A program made the position numbers and the translations under genes. The notes beneath the pieces were generated by a model. The model did no database searches. It was given only the letters and a program-made list of their open reading frames with translations, and was not told the DNA's origin. A stretch of 64,000 nucleotides of DNA from Miltoncostaea marina (GTDB lineage: Bacteria; Actinomycetota; Thermoleophilia; Miltoncostaeales; Miltoncostaeaceae), in the NCBI RefSeq assembly GCF_018141525.1, contig NZ_CP064655.1, forward strand, positions 1,426,001 through 1,490,000, read 5' to 3'. Of the stretch, positions 37,472 to 48,195 are shown piece after piece; positions within the stretch are counted from its first letter, which is position 1; every line of letters begins with the position of its first letter.

Positions 37472-37477
37472 ATTTTA
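37472..37477 (-). promoter_or_regulatory. -10 element (TAAAAT) of the SOS-controlled gene
   Basis: TAAAAT is AT-rich against an about 75% GC background and ends 8 bp before the ATG at 37463. The hexamer 17 bp upstream lies inside the LexA box. Confidence 0.7.
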
Positions 37478-37488
37478 GCACGCCAGGC

Positions 37489-37500
37489 GAACGCATGTTC
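37489..37500. promoter_or_regulatory. LexA (SOS) box of the 37.1-37.5 kb gene
   Basis: GAACGCATGTTC is identical to the dnaE2 box. It covers the predicted -35 of the small gene, with the -10 TAAAAT 11 bp further on, a layout that allows direct repression. Confidence 0.9.
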
Positions 37501-37581
37501 GGAGCGATCGCCGCCGCGTCGCGATGCCTCGGCGCGGGCTGACGGTCGCCCCGCGCGCCGGTGTGCGATTACCATCCCCGC

Positions 37582-37659
37582 ATGTCGGTGACGGTGGCCC
37601 GGCGCGGGCCCACGGCGGCGGGCGGGCGCGCCCGGGGGGTGGCGTGCCGGACGTCGTGA
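37582..37659 (+). CDS. Possible leaderless leader peptide upstream of the lipoyl-domain gene
   Basis: TACCAT (37570-37575) ends 6 bp before this ATG, the leaderless spacing used by many genes here. The reading frame is 25 codons (MSVTVARRGPTAAGGRARGV...) and ends 16 bp inside the next gene. It could couple translation to the lipoyl-domain protein. It could also be a relic of a frame change, or simply chance. Confidence 0.3.
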   Translation: MSVTVARRGPTAAGGRARGVACRTS

Positions 37660-37886
37660 TGCCGCGGCTGGGCGCGGACATGGAGGACGCGGTCGTCCTC
37701 CAGTGGCGCGTCGGAGTCGGCGACGTCGTGCGCCGGGGCATGTCGGTCGCCTACATCGAGACGGCGAAGGGCGTGTTCGAGGTCGCGGCGCCGGCCGACG
37801 GAGTCGTCGAGGCGCTCCTCGCCGCCCCCGGGGAGGTCGTCGCCGTGGGAGCCCCGCTCGCGCGGCTCCGGGACGAGGCCGGGTAG
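37644..37886 (+). CDS. Stand-alone lipoyl (biotinyl-like) domain protein
   Basis: An 80-residue protein that is just one lipoyl domain: VPDVVMPRLGADMEDAVVLQWRVGVGDVVRRG, then the lipoylation site ETAKGVFEV (consensus ETDKA), then DGVVEALLAAPGEVVAVGAPLARL. Such domains normally sit at the N-terminus of E2 acyltransferases or act as GcvH-like carriers; here nothing else of a dehydrogenase complex is nearby. It might be a carrier for a complex encoded elsewhere. The GTG start is preceded by GGGGGGTG at short distance. Confidence 0.75.
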   Translation: MPDVVMPRLGADMEDAVVLQWRVGVGDVVRRGMSVAYIETAKGVFEVAAPADGVVEALLAAPGEVVAVGAPLARLRDEAG

Positions 37887-37893
37887 CGCCCGC

Positions 37894-38396
37894 GTGCGTG
37901 CCCGGGAGGCGCCGGCGATGCCGCCGGCGGGGGCGGCGCGTCCCGCGGCGGATCCGCCCGTGAGCGCGGGCTGGGACCGCGACGCCCCGGGCGTCGTCGC
38001 CATGCCGAGCGGCCGCCTGGTCCGCGGCCGCTCGCTGCGGGCGGCCGAGCCGGCCGGCCCCGCGCCCGGCTTCGGCCTCTACCTTCTCGGGCGGCGCCCG
38101 TCGCCCGCGCCGGGGCCGTGGCCGTGGCGGTGGGTGCGCTGGCGCGACTTCGGCCTGCCCGCCGACCGCGCCGAGGCCCTCGCGGCCCTCGCCGCGGCGC
38201 TCGCCCGGGCGGACGGGGCGCGCGTCGAGCTCGCCTGCGCCGGCGGCCGCGGGGCACCGGCACGGCGCTCGCCGCCATGGCGGTACTGGACGGCCTGCCC
38301 CCCGGCGAGGTCGTCGCCTGGGTCCGCGAGCGGTACCACCCACGGGCGGTCGAGACGCCGTGGCAGCGCCGCTGGCTGGCACGCCTGGCCCGCTGA
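37894..38396 (+). pseudogene. Protein-tyrosine-phosphatase-like protein, frameshifted in the active site
   Basis: Read across two frames, this is a small dual-specificity phosphatase-like protein: GVVAMPSGRLVRGRSLRAAEP, WVRWRDFGLPADRAEALAALAAALARADGARVELACAGGRG, then GTALAAMAVLDGLPPGEVVAWVRERYHPRAVETPWQRRWLARLAR. The expected loop CAGGRGRTGT (C-x5-R) is broken. After GGCCGCGGG the sequence goes GCACC where GGGCGCACC is needed, one base short at about 38251-38255. The upstream frame then runs on out of phase and happens to be open into ruvC. Several starts are possible (GTG 37894, ATG 37918, GTG 37960). Either a recent knockout or a sequencing error. Confidence 0.7.
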
Positions 38397-39084
38397 CGGC
38401 GCCTCAGCGGGCGGCATCCCGGAGGGGGTCAGGTCACGATGGGCGCCGACGACCGCAGAGGGGCGCCCGGCGATCTCCACGGCCGTGGACATCGCCGTCG
38501 GCGCCGAGGTCGCCTCTCGTCGGCGGAGCGGGGTTCGCCCCCGGCATCGAGCTCGGGGCCGGGCTCGGGGTCGTGGCGGGACGCCGCGGCCGCCGCGGCG
38601 CGGTCGAGAGACCCGTGCGACGAGGCCGCCGCCCGCCGCGGACGGCGTCGAAGCGGGTCGCAGCCCGCGAGCGAGGTCACCGGCGTTCCGGGGGAGGATC
38701 GCCGGTGCCTGGTCGCGGGCGCCAATTGGCGTCGACCGCGTGCGCCAATCGCGTGACGCCGGCCCGGCCGTCCGTCCGTGCGCCACTTGGCGTCGACCGC
38801 GTGCGCCGATCGAGGGCGACGCCGCCGTGCGCCATGTGGCGCGATGGATGCGCCGATCGCGCAGGGCGCCGAGCGACCGCCCCCCCACCCGCCCGCGACG
38901 CGGGGGCACATCACGCGCCGCCCGGGTTCCCGCCGGACGTCCCGGCGCCCCGGCCGGCGCGGGCCCGGCGCCCCTCGCGTCCCGCGGGCGGCCGCCGAGC
39001 CGTCCGGCGCGATCGGTTGACTGCGGGGCGATGGGGAGCCGCACGCCGGAGGACACCGCCCGCCCGGGGCGAACCGAGGGGGCC
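38397..39084. other. 688-bp stretch with no convincing gene
   Basis: Between the phosphatase and ruvC no reading frame shows a recognisable protein. Frames on both strands are open only because of the high GC content. The stretch contains the three palindromic repeats at 38719-38861. A TTGACT (39017-39022) has no matching -10. The ruvC ATG has its own ribosome-binding site. Confidence 0.55.
38719..38861. repeat. Three imperfect repeats built on CGCCANNTGGCG palindromes
   Basis: Unit 1 has CGCCAATTGGCG at 38720-38731, unit 2 CGCCACTTGGCG at 38781-38792, unit 3 CGCCATGTGGCG at 38830-38841. Each is followed after 7-9 bp by TGCGCCRATCG. Units 1 and 2 also share TCGACCGCG between these parts, 30 of 32 bases identical over the core. 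Spacing is 61 and 49 bp. The paired conserved motifs with variable spacers suggest binding sites for a dimeric protein or a degenerate repeat element. Confidence 0.75.
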
Positions 39085-39582
39085 ATGGGAGCGCTCGTCC
39101 TCGGGGTGGACCCCGGCCTCGCATCGACCGGCTACGCCCTGCTGGCCGGCCCGCCCCAGCGCCCGCGGGCGGTGACCGTCGGCACGGTGCGGACCTCGCC
39201 GCGCACGGCGCACGCCCACCGGCTGCGCGCGATCCACGACGTCGTCGCGGAGCTGTGCGACGGCCGGGGCGTCGAGGCGGCCGCGATCGAGTCGTGGTTC
39301 ATCCACCCGATGAGCCGGTCGGCGATGGCGATGGCCGAGGCCCGCGGGGCGATCATCGTGGCGCTGGCGGGCGCGGGGGTGGAGGTGGTCGAGTACTCGC
39401 CTAACACGATCAAGCAGTCGGTGACCGGCTCGGGGAGCGCGGACAAGGGCCAGGTGCGGGCGATGGTGCGGCGGCTGACCGGCGCGGCGCCCGACACCGA
39501 CCACGCGGCCGACGCGCTGGCGGCGGCGATCTGCCACATGAGCTCTGCGCCGCTGCGGGGGGCCATCCGCCGGGCGCGCTAG
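39085..39582 (+). CDS. ruvC: Crossover junction endodeoxyribonuclease RuvC
   Basis: A 165-residue Holliday-junction resolvase. The four catalytic acidic residues are in place: GVDPGLAS (Asp near residue 7), AIESWF (Glu), and DTDHAADA (two Asp near the C-terminus). IKQSVTGSGSADKGQVRAMVRRL is the family's DNA-contact block. The ATG at 39085 follows GAGGGGGCC; an ATG at 39031 would add 18 residues without similarity. ruvA starts 10 bp after the stop. No LexA box precedes the ruv genes. Confidence 0.95.
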   Translation: MGALVLGVDPGLASTGYALLAGPPQRPRAVTVGTVRTSPRTAHAHRLRAIHDVVAELCDGRGVEAAAIESWFIHPMSRSAMAMAEARGAIIVALAGAGVEVVEYSPNTIKQSVTGSGSADKGQVRAMVRRLTGAAPDTDHAADALAAAICHMSSAPLRGAIRRAR

Positions 39583-39592
39583 CGTTGAGCGG

Positions 39593-40180
39593 ATGATCCG
39601 CTCCGTCAGGGGGCGCGTGCTGGCGCACGAGACCGACGGCCCCGTGATCGAGGTCGGCGGGGTCGGGCTGCTGGTGCGCGTCTCGGCCACGACCGCCGGG
39701 TCGCTGCCCGCCCCCGGCGCGGAGGCGTCGCTGATGACCGTGCTCGTGGTGCGCGAGGAGTCGCTCGACCTCTACGGCTTCGCGACGGCCGCCGAGCGGG
39801 CGCTGTTCGAGGCGTTCACCACGGTGAGCGGGGTGGGGCCGCGGCTGGCGCTGGCGATCTGCGCGGTGGCCCCGCCGGACGAGCTGCGCCTGGCGATCGC
39901 GCGGGGCGACAGCGCGCGGCTGCAGGCGGCGAACGGCGTCGGCAAGCGCACGGCGGAGCGGCTGGTGCTGGAGCTGCGCGACCGCCTGGGGGCCCTCGAC
40001 GGGGCCGCGCCGGCGACCGGCGGCGGCGCGGCGGCCGACGCGCACCTGGCGGCGCGCGACGGCCTGGTGGCCCTCGGCTTCCGGGTCGACGAGGCCGACG
40101 CGGCGCTCGCGGACGCACCGGCCGGCCTCGACGCGGAGGGCCTCGTGCGGCACGGCCTCGGCCGCCTGCGGCGCGCATGA
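39593..40180 (+). CDS. ruvA: Holliday junction branch migration protein RuvA
   Basis: A 195-residue protein that binds four-way junctions as a tetramer and loads Ruv[31 protein letters not shown] is the N-terminal OB-fold, [15 protein letters not shown] and [21 protein letters not shown] are the paired helix-hairpin-helix motifs, and the C-terminal residues (about 150-195) form the RuvB-binding domain. It overlaps ruvB by ATGA. Confidence 0.95.
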   Translation: MIRSVRGRVLAHETDGPVIEVGGVGLLVRVSATTAGSLPAPGAEASLMTVLVVREESLDLYGFATAAERALFEAFTTVSGVGPRLALAICAVAPPDELRLAIARGDSARLQAANGVGKRTAERLVLELRDRLGALDGAAPATGGGAAADAHLAARDGLVALGFRVDEADAALADAPAGLDAEGLVRHGLGRLRRA

Positions 40181-41241
40181 GCGAGCCCGGCGCCTGGGGC
40201 ACCGACCCGGCGGCGGCCGGCCCGGAGGGCCGGCTGGCGTCCGGCGAGCCGATCGGGCCCGAGGACGACGTCGAGCGCTCGCTGCGCCCGCGCCGGCTGG
40301 GCGACTTCATCGGGCAGGACGCGGTCAAGCAGCAGCTCGCCATCTTCCTGCAGGCGGCGCGCCAGCGCGGCGAGGCGCTCGACCACGTACTGCTGGCCGG
40401 CCCGCCCGGGCTCGGCAAGACCTCGCTGGCCGGCATCGTGGCGGAGGAGCTCGGCGCCGGCTTCCACGTCACCAGCGGCCCGGTGCTCGAGCGCAAGGGC
40501 GACCTGGCCGCCGTGCTGACCGCGCTCGAGCCGCACGACGTGCTCTTCATCGACGAGATCCACCGCCTCAACCGGGCGATCGAGGAGGTGCTCTACCCGG
40601 CGATGGAGGACTTCCAGCTCGACGTCGTGCTGGGCCAGGGCCCCTCCGCGCGCACCCTGCGCCTCGACCTGCCGCGGTTCACCCTCATCGGCGCGACCAC
40701 CCGCACCGGCCTGCTCACCACCCCGCTGCGCGCCCGCTTCGGCGTCTTCCACCGGCTCAACTACTACGGCGCCGGGGAGCTCGCGGCCATCGTCCACCGC
40801 TCGGCCCGCCTGCTGGGCGTGGAGGTCGACGACGACGGCGCCGCCGCGATGGCGGCCCGCTCGCGCGGCACCCCGCGCATCGCCAACCGCCTGCTGCGGC
40901 GGGTGCGCGACGTGGCCCAGGTGCGCGGCGCGGCGCGCATCGACCGGGCGGTGGCCGAGGAGGCGCTCGAGCTGCTGGAGGTCGACGCGCTCGGCCTCGA
41001 GGAGCTGGACCGGCAGATCCTGCGCCGGCTGGCCGAGACCTTCGAGGGCCGGCCGGTGGGCCTCGGCACGCTCGCCGACAGCGTGGGGGAGGCCGCCGAC
41101 ACGATCGAGGACGTCTACGAGCCCTACCTCCTGCAGGAGGGCCTGCTCAAGCGCACGCCGCGCGGCCGGGTGGCCACGCCGCGCGCCTTCCGCCACCTGG
41201 GGCTCGACCCGCCGGCGGCCGAGCAGACGGGGCTCTTCTAG
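40177..41241 (+). CDS. ruvB: Holliday junction branch migration ATPase RuvB
   Basis: A 354-residue AAA+ motor. The start of the conserved region is [21 protein letters not shown], Walker A is [15 protein letters not shown], Walker B is [13 protein letters not shown], sensor 1 is [19 protein letters not shown], and the winged-helix C-terminus ends [23 protein letters not shown]. It pumps DNA through the RuvA tetramer. The ATG overlaps the ruvA stop. A hairpin follows the stop. Confidence 0.96.
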   Translation: MSEPGAWGTDPAAAGPEGRLASGEPIGPEDDVERSLRPRRLGDFIGQDAVKQQLAIFLQAARQRGEALDHVLLAGPPGLGKTSLAGIVAEELGAGFHVTSGPVLERKGDLAAVLTALEPHDVLFIDEIHRLNRAIEEVLYPAMEDFQLDVVLGQGPSARTLRLDLPRFTLIGATTRTGLLTTPLRARFGVFHRLNYYGAGELAAIVHRSARLLGVEVDDDGAAAMAARSRGTPRIANRLLRRVRDVAQVRGAARIDRAVAEEALELLEVDALGLEELDRQILRRLAETFEGRPVGLGTLADSVGEAADTIEDVYEPYLLQEGLLKRTPRGRVATPRAFRHLGLDPPAAEQTGLF

Positions 41242-41250
41242 GCCCCGCGT

Positions 41251-41280
41251 CGGCGGGCGGGGGCGGTCGTCGCCCCGCCG
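41251..41280 (+). terminator. Hairpin after ruvB
   Basis: A GC-rich stem (41251-41265 with 41271-41280, loop GTCGT) lies 9 bp after the ruvB stop. No T-tract is present. It probably marks the end of the ruv transcript. Confidence 0.5.
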
Positions 41281-41334
41281 CGGCACGGGCGATGCCGTCT
41301 GGCGTCGTCCACCGGCGCCGGGTATCGTCGCCAC

Positions 41335-41745
41335 ATGGACCGATCCGTGAGCGAGGTGATGGCGGACGTCAAGGTGCGGCTGTCGCCGGACGACTCCATC
41401 CGCCGCGCCGCCGCCCGGCTGCGCGACGCCCGGACGGGGCTGGCGGTGGTCGATGCCGACGGGGGCGGCGTGTTCACGGAGCGCGATCTGCTGCGCGCGA
41501 TCTCCGAGGGCGTCGACCTCGACTCGGCTCGGGTCGGCGACCACATGACGCCGCAGCCGGTGGCCGTCTCGGCCGACACCACGCTCGGCGAGGCCTGCGA
41601 CCGCATGATCGAGCGGGGCGTGCGCCACCTGCTGGTGGCGGGCGCCGACGGCGCCGTGACCGGCGTGCTGAACATGCGCGACGTCGTGGGCGTGCTGTCG
41701 GGCGCCGCGGCGCTCGGCGCGGTGCCGCCCGCCCGCGGCTCCTGA
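41335..41745 (+). CDS. CBS domain-pair protein
   Basis: A 136-residue protein made of two CBS motifs: SVSEVMADVKVRLSPDDSIRRAAARLRDARTGLAVVDADG with FTERDLLRAI, and VGDHMTPQPVAVSADTTLGEACDRMIERGVRHLLVAGADG with LNMRDVVGVL. CBS pairs bind adenosine nucleotides (AMP, ATP, SAM) and act as energy sensors; the target is unknown. TATCGT (41323-41328) ends 6 bp before the ATG, so the mRNA is likely leaderless. Confidence 0.87.
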   Translation: MDRSVSEVMADVKVRLSPDDSIRRAAARLRDARTGLAVVDADGGGVFTERDLLRAISEGVDLDSARVGDHMTPQPVAVSADTTLGEACDRMIERGVRHLLVAGADGAVTGVLNMRDVVGVLSGAAALGAVPPARGS

Positions 41746-41761
41746 CCGGGGGCCGCCGGGC

Positions 41762-43033
41762 TCAGTCCTCCGGGCGGGCGTGCCCGGCCCGCAGCGCGGC
41801 CGGGATGTTGCGAACGAGCTCCACCGGGTTGCGCATCAGGTTGGCGCGCAGGCCCACCGGCGGCCGGTCGTCGCCCAGGCCGCCCTTCGCGGCCAGCACC
41901 TCGAGGTAGAGGGCCTCCACCCGGCGGGCGACCTCGCGCCAGGCGTAGCGCTCCACCGTCAGGCGCCGCCCCCGCTCGGCCCACTCGGCGCGGCGGGCGG
42001 GGTCGTCGAGCAGCTCCGCGATGCCGGCGGCCAGGTCGCGCGCGTCGTGCGGCCGCGCCCAGCGGGCCGGCATGCCGTCGCGGATCACCTGGCGGAAGCC
42101 GATGTTGTCGGCGCAGACGACCGGCGTGCCGCTGGCGGCGGCCTCCAGCAGCACCACGCCGAACGAGGCGAGCGTGCAGGGCGAGGCGAACACGTCGGCC
42201 TCGCGGTAGAGGCGGGGGCGCTCCTTGTCGACGCTGCCCAGCCACTGCACCCGGTCCCAGACGCCGAGCGAGCGCGCCAGGCGGTGGTAGCGGCGCCGCA
42301 GCGGGCCGTCGCCGGCCGCCTGGATCACGAAGTCGCGCCCCTCGTCCCGCAGGATCCGCGCCGCGGCCAGCAGCGTGTCGAGCCCGTTGCGCGGCTCCAG
42401 CCGCCCCATGAAGAGGATGCGCGGCGGTCCCGGCGGCCGCGGCTCGTCGCCGGCGAGCGGCCGGAACAGGTCGGTGTCGACCCCGTTCGGGATGATGTCG
42501 AACCGCTGCCCCCGGAAGTACGGGCTGAGCGCGGTGACGCACGCGTCGGAGACGGCGATGAGGCGGTCGGTGCGCGCCATCGTGCTGCGCACGTACGCGA
42601 ACAGGTGGCGGTAGCCCCAGTGGCCGCCCTCGAAGTAGGTGTGGAACGTCCCCACCCGCACGGGCGCGGTCGAGGCCCGCAGCGCCCAGAGGCAGATCGT
42701 GGGGTGGGCCAGGCCCTGGGCGTGGACCACGTCCATGTCACGCAGGGTGCGCGCGACGGCCGCCTTCAGGCCCGGGCCGACCGTGAGGCGGGCGATGGAG
42801 CCGTTGCCGTACACCGGCATGGAGAGGCCCATGCGCACCGTGCGGTAGCCGTGCTCGGCGAGGTTCTCGGCGTCGACCGCCCGCGCGCGCGCCTTGCGCC
42901 CGAACGGGGCGAGGCTCGTGACCACGGTCACCTCGTGGCCGCGGCGCGCCAGCTCGCGGCTGAGGTTGTGGGTGTGCTCCGACACGCCGCCGAGCACCGG
43001 GTAGGCGTACTCGGTGACCATCGCGATCCTCAT
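41762..43033 (-). CDS. Glycosyltransferase family 4 protein
   Basis: A 423-residue GT-B enzyme. MRIAMVTEYAYPVLGGVSEHTHNLSRELARRGHEVTVVT is the acceptor domain start, IIPNGVDTDLFRPL and RILFMGRLEPRNGLDTLLAAARIL start the donor domain, and VFASPCTLASFGVVLLEAAASGTPVVCADNIG carries the GT4 donor-binding E-x7-E-like region. Comparable enzymes make glycolipids such as phosphatidylinositol mannosides. It overlaps the upstream PAP2-family gene by ATGA, so a role in glycolipid synthesis is plausible (inference). Confidence 0.87.
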   Translation of the reverse strand: MRIAMVTEYAYPVLGGVSEHTHNLSRELARRGHEVTVVTSLAPFGRKARARAVDAENLAEHGYRTVRMGLSMPVYGNGSIARLTVGPGLKAAVARTLRDMDVVHAQGLAHPTICLWALRASTAPVRVGTFHTYFEGGHWGYRHLFAYVRSTMARTDRLIAVSDACVTALSPYFRGQRFDIIPNGVDTDLFRPLAGDEPRPPGPPRILFMGRLEPRNGLDTLLAAARILRDEGRDFVIQAAGDGPLRRRYHRLARSLGVWDRVQWLGSVDKERPRLYREADVFASPCTLASFGVVLLEAAASGTPVVCADNIGFRQVIRDGMPARWARPHDARDLAAGIAELLDDPARRAEWAERGRRLTVERYAWREVARRVEALYLEVLAAKGGLGDDRPPVGLRANLMRNPVELVRNIPAALRAGHARPED

Positions 43034-43788
43034 GCCGGTCGCCGCTCCCACGGGCGCGGCAGGCCGCCGGCCAGGCGGTCGGCGATCAGCAGGCCGAGCA
43101 GCACGGCGCCGAGCCCGCCGACGGCGTCGAGCCACCAGTGGTTGGCCGTGGCCATGACCACGTAGATCATCGTCGCGGGCCAGAGCAGGGCGAGCCAGCG
43201 CCACGGCGACGGGCGCAGCAGCCAGATGAGCGCCATCGCGAACAGGATCGTGTAGCCGCAGTGCATCGACGGCATGGCGGCGAACTCGTTGCGGAAGGGC
43301 TGGAACCAGGAGAGCGCGCCCCCCAGCTCGAGGCTCTCCTTCGTGGGGTCCTCCATCCCGAGCCCGGTCAGCCGCGGCGGCGCCAGCGGGTAGAGCCAGT
43401 AGCCGATCACCGCGAGCCCGTTCGTGATCCAGAACCAGTTGCGGAACATCGCGAAGTGCTCGCGGCGCCGGAACCAGACCCAGAAGAACATGACGACGAA
43501 GCCGGTCGTGTGGGCCAGCGTGTAGAACCAGGTGGTCGCGAACTCGACCGCGCCGATGGACAGCGTCCAGTCGTGCACGTCAGGCTCGATGAACAGGCCC
43601 AGCGCCTTCTCGAGGTCGACGACCTGCTCGGCGTGCCGGAGCGGCCGCTCGGGCGACGCGACCGCCACGAGGTCGCGGAGCCACTCGTAGGCGACCGTCA
43701 GGAGCAGGAAGAGGGCCAGCTCCGCCGCGATCGGCCACCGGGCGGACCAGACGCGCGCGAGCGGCGAGGGGCGTGCGGCGACCGTCAC
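43030..43788 (-). CDS. PAP2-superfamily membrane protein (inositol phosphorylceramide synthase-like)
   Basis: A 252-residue protein with about six membrane segments. It has AVIGYWLYPLAPPRLTG, then FAAMPSMHCGYTILFAMAL (catalytic His, motif C2) and ATANHWWLDAVGG (motif C3, His/Asp). This is the PAP2_3 arrangement of inositol-phosphoryl transferases and related lipid enzymes. The GTG at 43788 is chosen since TACCTT (43797-43802) ends 8 bp upstream. The following glycosyltransferase gene overlaps by ATGA. Confidence 0.82.
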   Translation of the reverse strand: MTVAARPSPLARVWSARWPIAAELALFLLLTVAYEWLRDLVAVASPERPLRHAEQVVDLEKALGLFIEPDVHDWTLSIGAVEFATTWFYTLAHTTGFVVMFFWVWFRRREHFAMFRNWFWITNGLAVIGYWLYPLAPPRLTGLGMEDPTKESLELGGALSWFQPFRNEFAAMPSMHCGYTILFAMALIWLLRPSPWRWLALLWPATMIYVVMATANHWWLDAVGGLGAVLLGLLIADRLAGGLPRPWERRPA

Positions 43789-43828
43789 GGCGGCGCAAGG
43801 TAGCACGCGTCCCGGCCGCCCCCGGGCG

Positions 43829-43869
43829 GGGTTCCGGCCGTCCCTGCGCGCCCGGGGATGACGGAACCC
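43829..43869. promoter_or_regulatory. Inverted repeat upstream of yajC
   Basis: GGGTTCCG (43829-43836) and CGGAACCC (43862-43869) are perfect inverted 8-mers 25 bp apart. They lie between the divergent PAP2 and yajC genes, and the second arm ends 5 bp before the yajC -10 (TATCGT, 43875-43880). They could be an operator or a hairpin followed by TTT. Confidence 0.4.
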
Positions 43870-43944
43870 TTTGCTATCGTCGCCCGCGCCGGGCGCAGGG
43901 AGGCCCGGTCGCTGACGGCCGCCCCCACGAGGTGAACCCGCCGA

Positions 43945-44241
43945 ATGGCAATCCTCCTGCCGATCTACATCATCCTGTTCATCGGGCTGATCTACCTGTT
44001 CGGCGTGCGCCCGCAGCAGAAGCGCCGGCGTGAGCTCGAGAACATCATGAACCGGCTCCGGCCCGGCGACGAGATCGTCACCGTCTCGGGCATCTACGGC
44101 ACGGTCAGCGAGATCGAGGACGGCGAGACGCTGCTCCTCGAGGTCGCGGAGGACACCGACATCCGCATCGCCAAGGCCGCCGTCGCGCGCGTCCTGACCC
44201 CCGCCGACGCGGTGGTCGCGACGCCCGGCGACGACGCCTAG
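43945..44241 (+). CDS. yajC: Preprotein translocase subunit YajC
   Basis: A 98-residue protein with one N-terminal membrane helix (LLPIYIILFIGLIYLFGVRPQQKRRRE) and a soluble domain with LRPGDEIVTVSGIYGTVSEIED, the standard YajC core. YajC joins SecDF in the accessory translocon that helps protein export. The -10 TATCGT leaves a leader of about 58 nt. secDF follows 17 bp later. Confidence 0.93.
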   Translation: MAILLPIYIILFIGLIYLFGVRPQQKRRRELENIMNRLRPGDEIVTVSGIYGTVSEIEDGETLLLEVAEDTDIRIAKAAVARVLTPADAVVATPGDDA

Positions 44242-44258
44242 CCGCGGGGCGCGGGCCC

Positions 44259-47113
<2,855 letters not shown>

Positions 47114-47117
<4 letters not shown>

Positions 47118-47458
47118 CCACCGTCCGCGAGGGCATCGAGCAGGCGATCCTGCTGTCGATCGGCGCGGCCGCGCTCACCCGCGAACGCGCCGAGACCGCC
47201 GTCGCCGAGCTCGTCCGCAAGGGGCAGCTCGGCACGGAGGAGGGCGCGGTGATCGTCGACCGGCTGATGGCCCGCGTGCGCGGCGAGGGCGCCCCGGCGG
47301 GCGGCATCGTCGGGCGCCTGGAGGGCGGGATGCAGGGGATCATGCGCGAGCTGGGCGTCGTCACGCGCGCCGAGCTCGACGACGTCCAGCTGCGCCTGGT
47401 GGAGATCGAGCACCGCCTGGCCCTGCTGGAGCGCGCCGCGGAGGCTGGCCCCGGCTGA
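47114..47458 (+). CDS. Phasin-like small coiled-coil protein
   Basis: A 114-residue all-helical protein. The N-terminal part (EQAILLSIGAAALTRERAETAVAELVRKGQLGTEEGAVIVDRLMARV) strongly resembles small phasin / polyhydroxyalkanoate-synthesis-regulator proteins, which bind granule surfaces. The C-terminus (ELDDVQLRLVEIEHRLALLERA) is a leucine heptad coiled coil. The ATG overlaps the secDF stop (ATGA). No PHA synthase is in the window, so the real partner is unknown; a membrane or granule role is possible. Confidence 0.65.
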
Positions 47459-47461
47459 GCC

Positions 47462-47483
47462 GCGGCCGGGCGCGCCCGGCCGC
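47462..47483 (+). terminator. Hairpin after the phasin-like gene
   Basis: GCGGCCGGGC (47462-47471) and GCCCGGCCGC (47474-47483) form a nearly loop-less perfect palindrome 3 bp after the stop. It probably ends the yajC-secDF transcript; there is no T-tract. Confidence 0.55.
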
Positions 47484-47558
47484 CTCAAGACGCGTGGGCG
47501 CCGCCCGATAGAGGGTCGACGGCCCCCGGACGCTGGGGCCACCGGCAACGGGGGACCC

Positions 47559-48125
47559 GTGCGCTACCGACTGGTGATCCTCGCCGCCCTCGTGGCGGGC
47601 GCGGCCTACGTGGTCGCCCGCGAGCGACGCCCCCCGACCCCGCCCGGGGCCGAGCGGTGGCCGCGCCCCGCCCCGGCCCCGGCCCCGGGGCCACTCGCCG
47701 GGCCGGCCGCCGCCCGGCCGGCCGCCGTCCGGCCGGCCGCCGACGAGCCGGCCGCCCTCCGGCTGGCCGTCGACGAGTCGGCGGCGGCCGCCGCCCCGGC
47801 CCGCGCGGTGCGCGCGGCGGGCCGCTTCTCGGCGGGCGGCTGGGCCGCCGCCGCGGGCCACTGGATCCCGTGCGGCGTCACCTTCCCAGCGCGGGCCGAG
47901 GACGGCGCCGAGGTCGCCGACATCCGCCTCCACGTGGAGGCGGCCTGCAACGTCGCCGAGGGCGGCCTCGTGGTGCTCGGCGACCCGGGCTTCGCGCCCG
48001 ACGGCGAGGGCTTCACCCTCGTGGTCGCGGCCGCCGGGTCCGGCGGCTTCGCGGCGTCGGGCCGGTACGAGCTCCTGGCCCCGGGGCCCGCGCCGGCCTC
48101 AACGTCCGGGCCCGGCTGCCGATAG
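47559..48125 (+). CDS. Membrane-anchored protein with C-terminal GFAP-type domain (paralogue A)
   Basis: A 188-residue protein. One N-terminal membrane segment (YRLVILAALVAGAAYVVA) is followed by a Pro/Ala-rich linker with AGPAAARPAAVRPAADEPAA repeats and a C-terminal domain of about 85 residues. That domain reads GRFSAGGWAAAAGHWIPCGVTFPARAE, LHVEAACNVAEGGLVVLGDPGFAPDGEGFTLVVAAAGSGGFAASGRYEL. The same domain ends the next protein. I recognise no family. Start is a GTG. The orientation (domain outside or inside) is not certain; the charged side after the helix favours the C-terminus staying in the cytosol. Confidence 0.65.
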   Translation: MRYRLVILAALVAGAAYVVARERRPPTPPGAERWPRPAPAPAPGPLAGPAAARPAAVRPAADEPAALRLAVDESAAAAAPARAVRAAGRFSAGGWAAAAGHWIPCGVTFPARAEDGAEVADIRLHVEAACNVAEGGLVVLGDPGFAPDGEGFTLVVAAAGSGGFAASGRYELLAPGPAPASTSGPGCR

Positions 48126-48195
48126 GGGGAGGGGGGCCCGCCGGCCCCCGCCCGACGACGCGGCGGACGCCGCGACCCCCAGGAGGCCGCCCGAC

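Noticed and set aside
38079-39086. Minus-strand open frames over the 38.4-39.1 kb gap
   Set aside because: No start with a ribosome-binding site or -10, no recognisable motif, and they also run through the ruvC start; better treated as non-coding.
37894-39582. A single 562-codon frame joining the phosphatase region to ruvC
   Set aside because: The in-phase reading through 38255-39084 has no protein-like features; it stays open by chance after the phosphatase frameshift. ruvC has its own ribosome-binding site and ATG.
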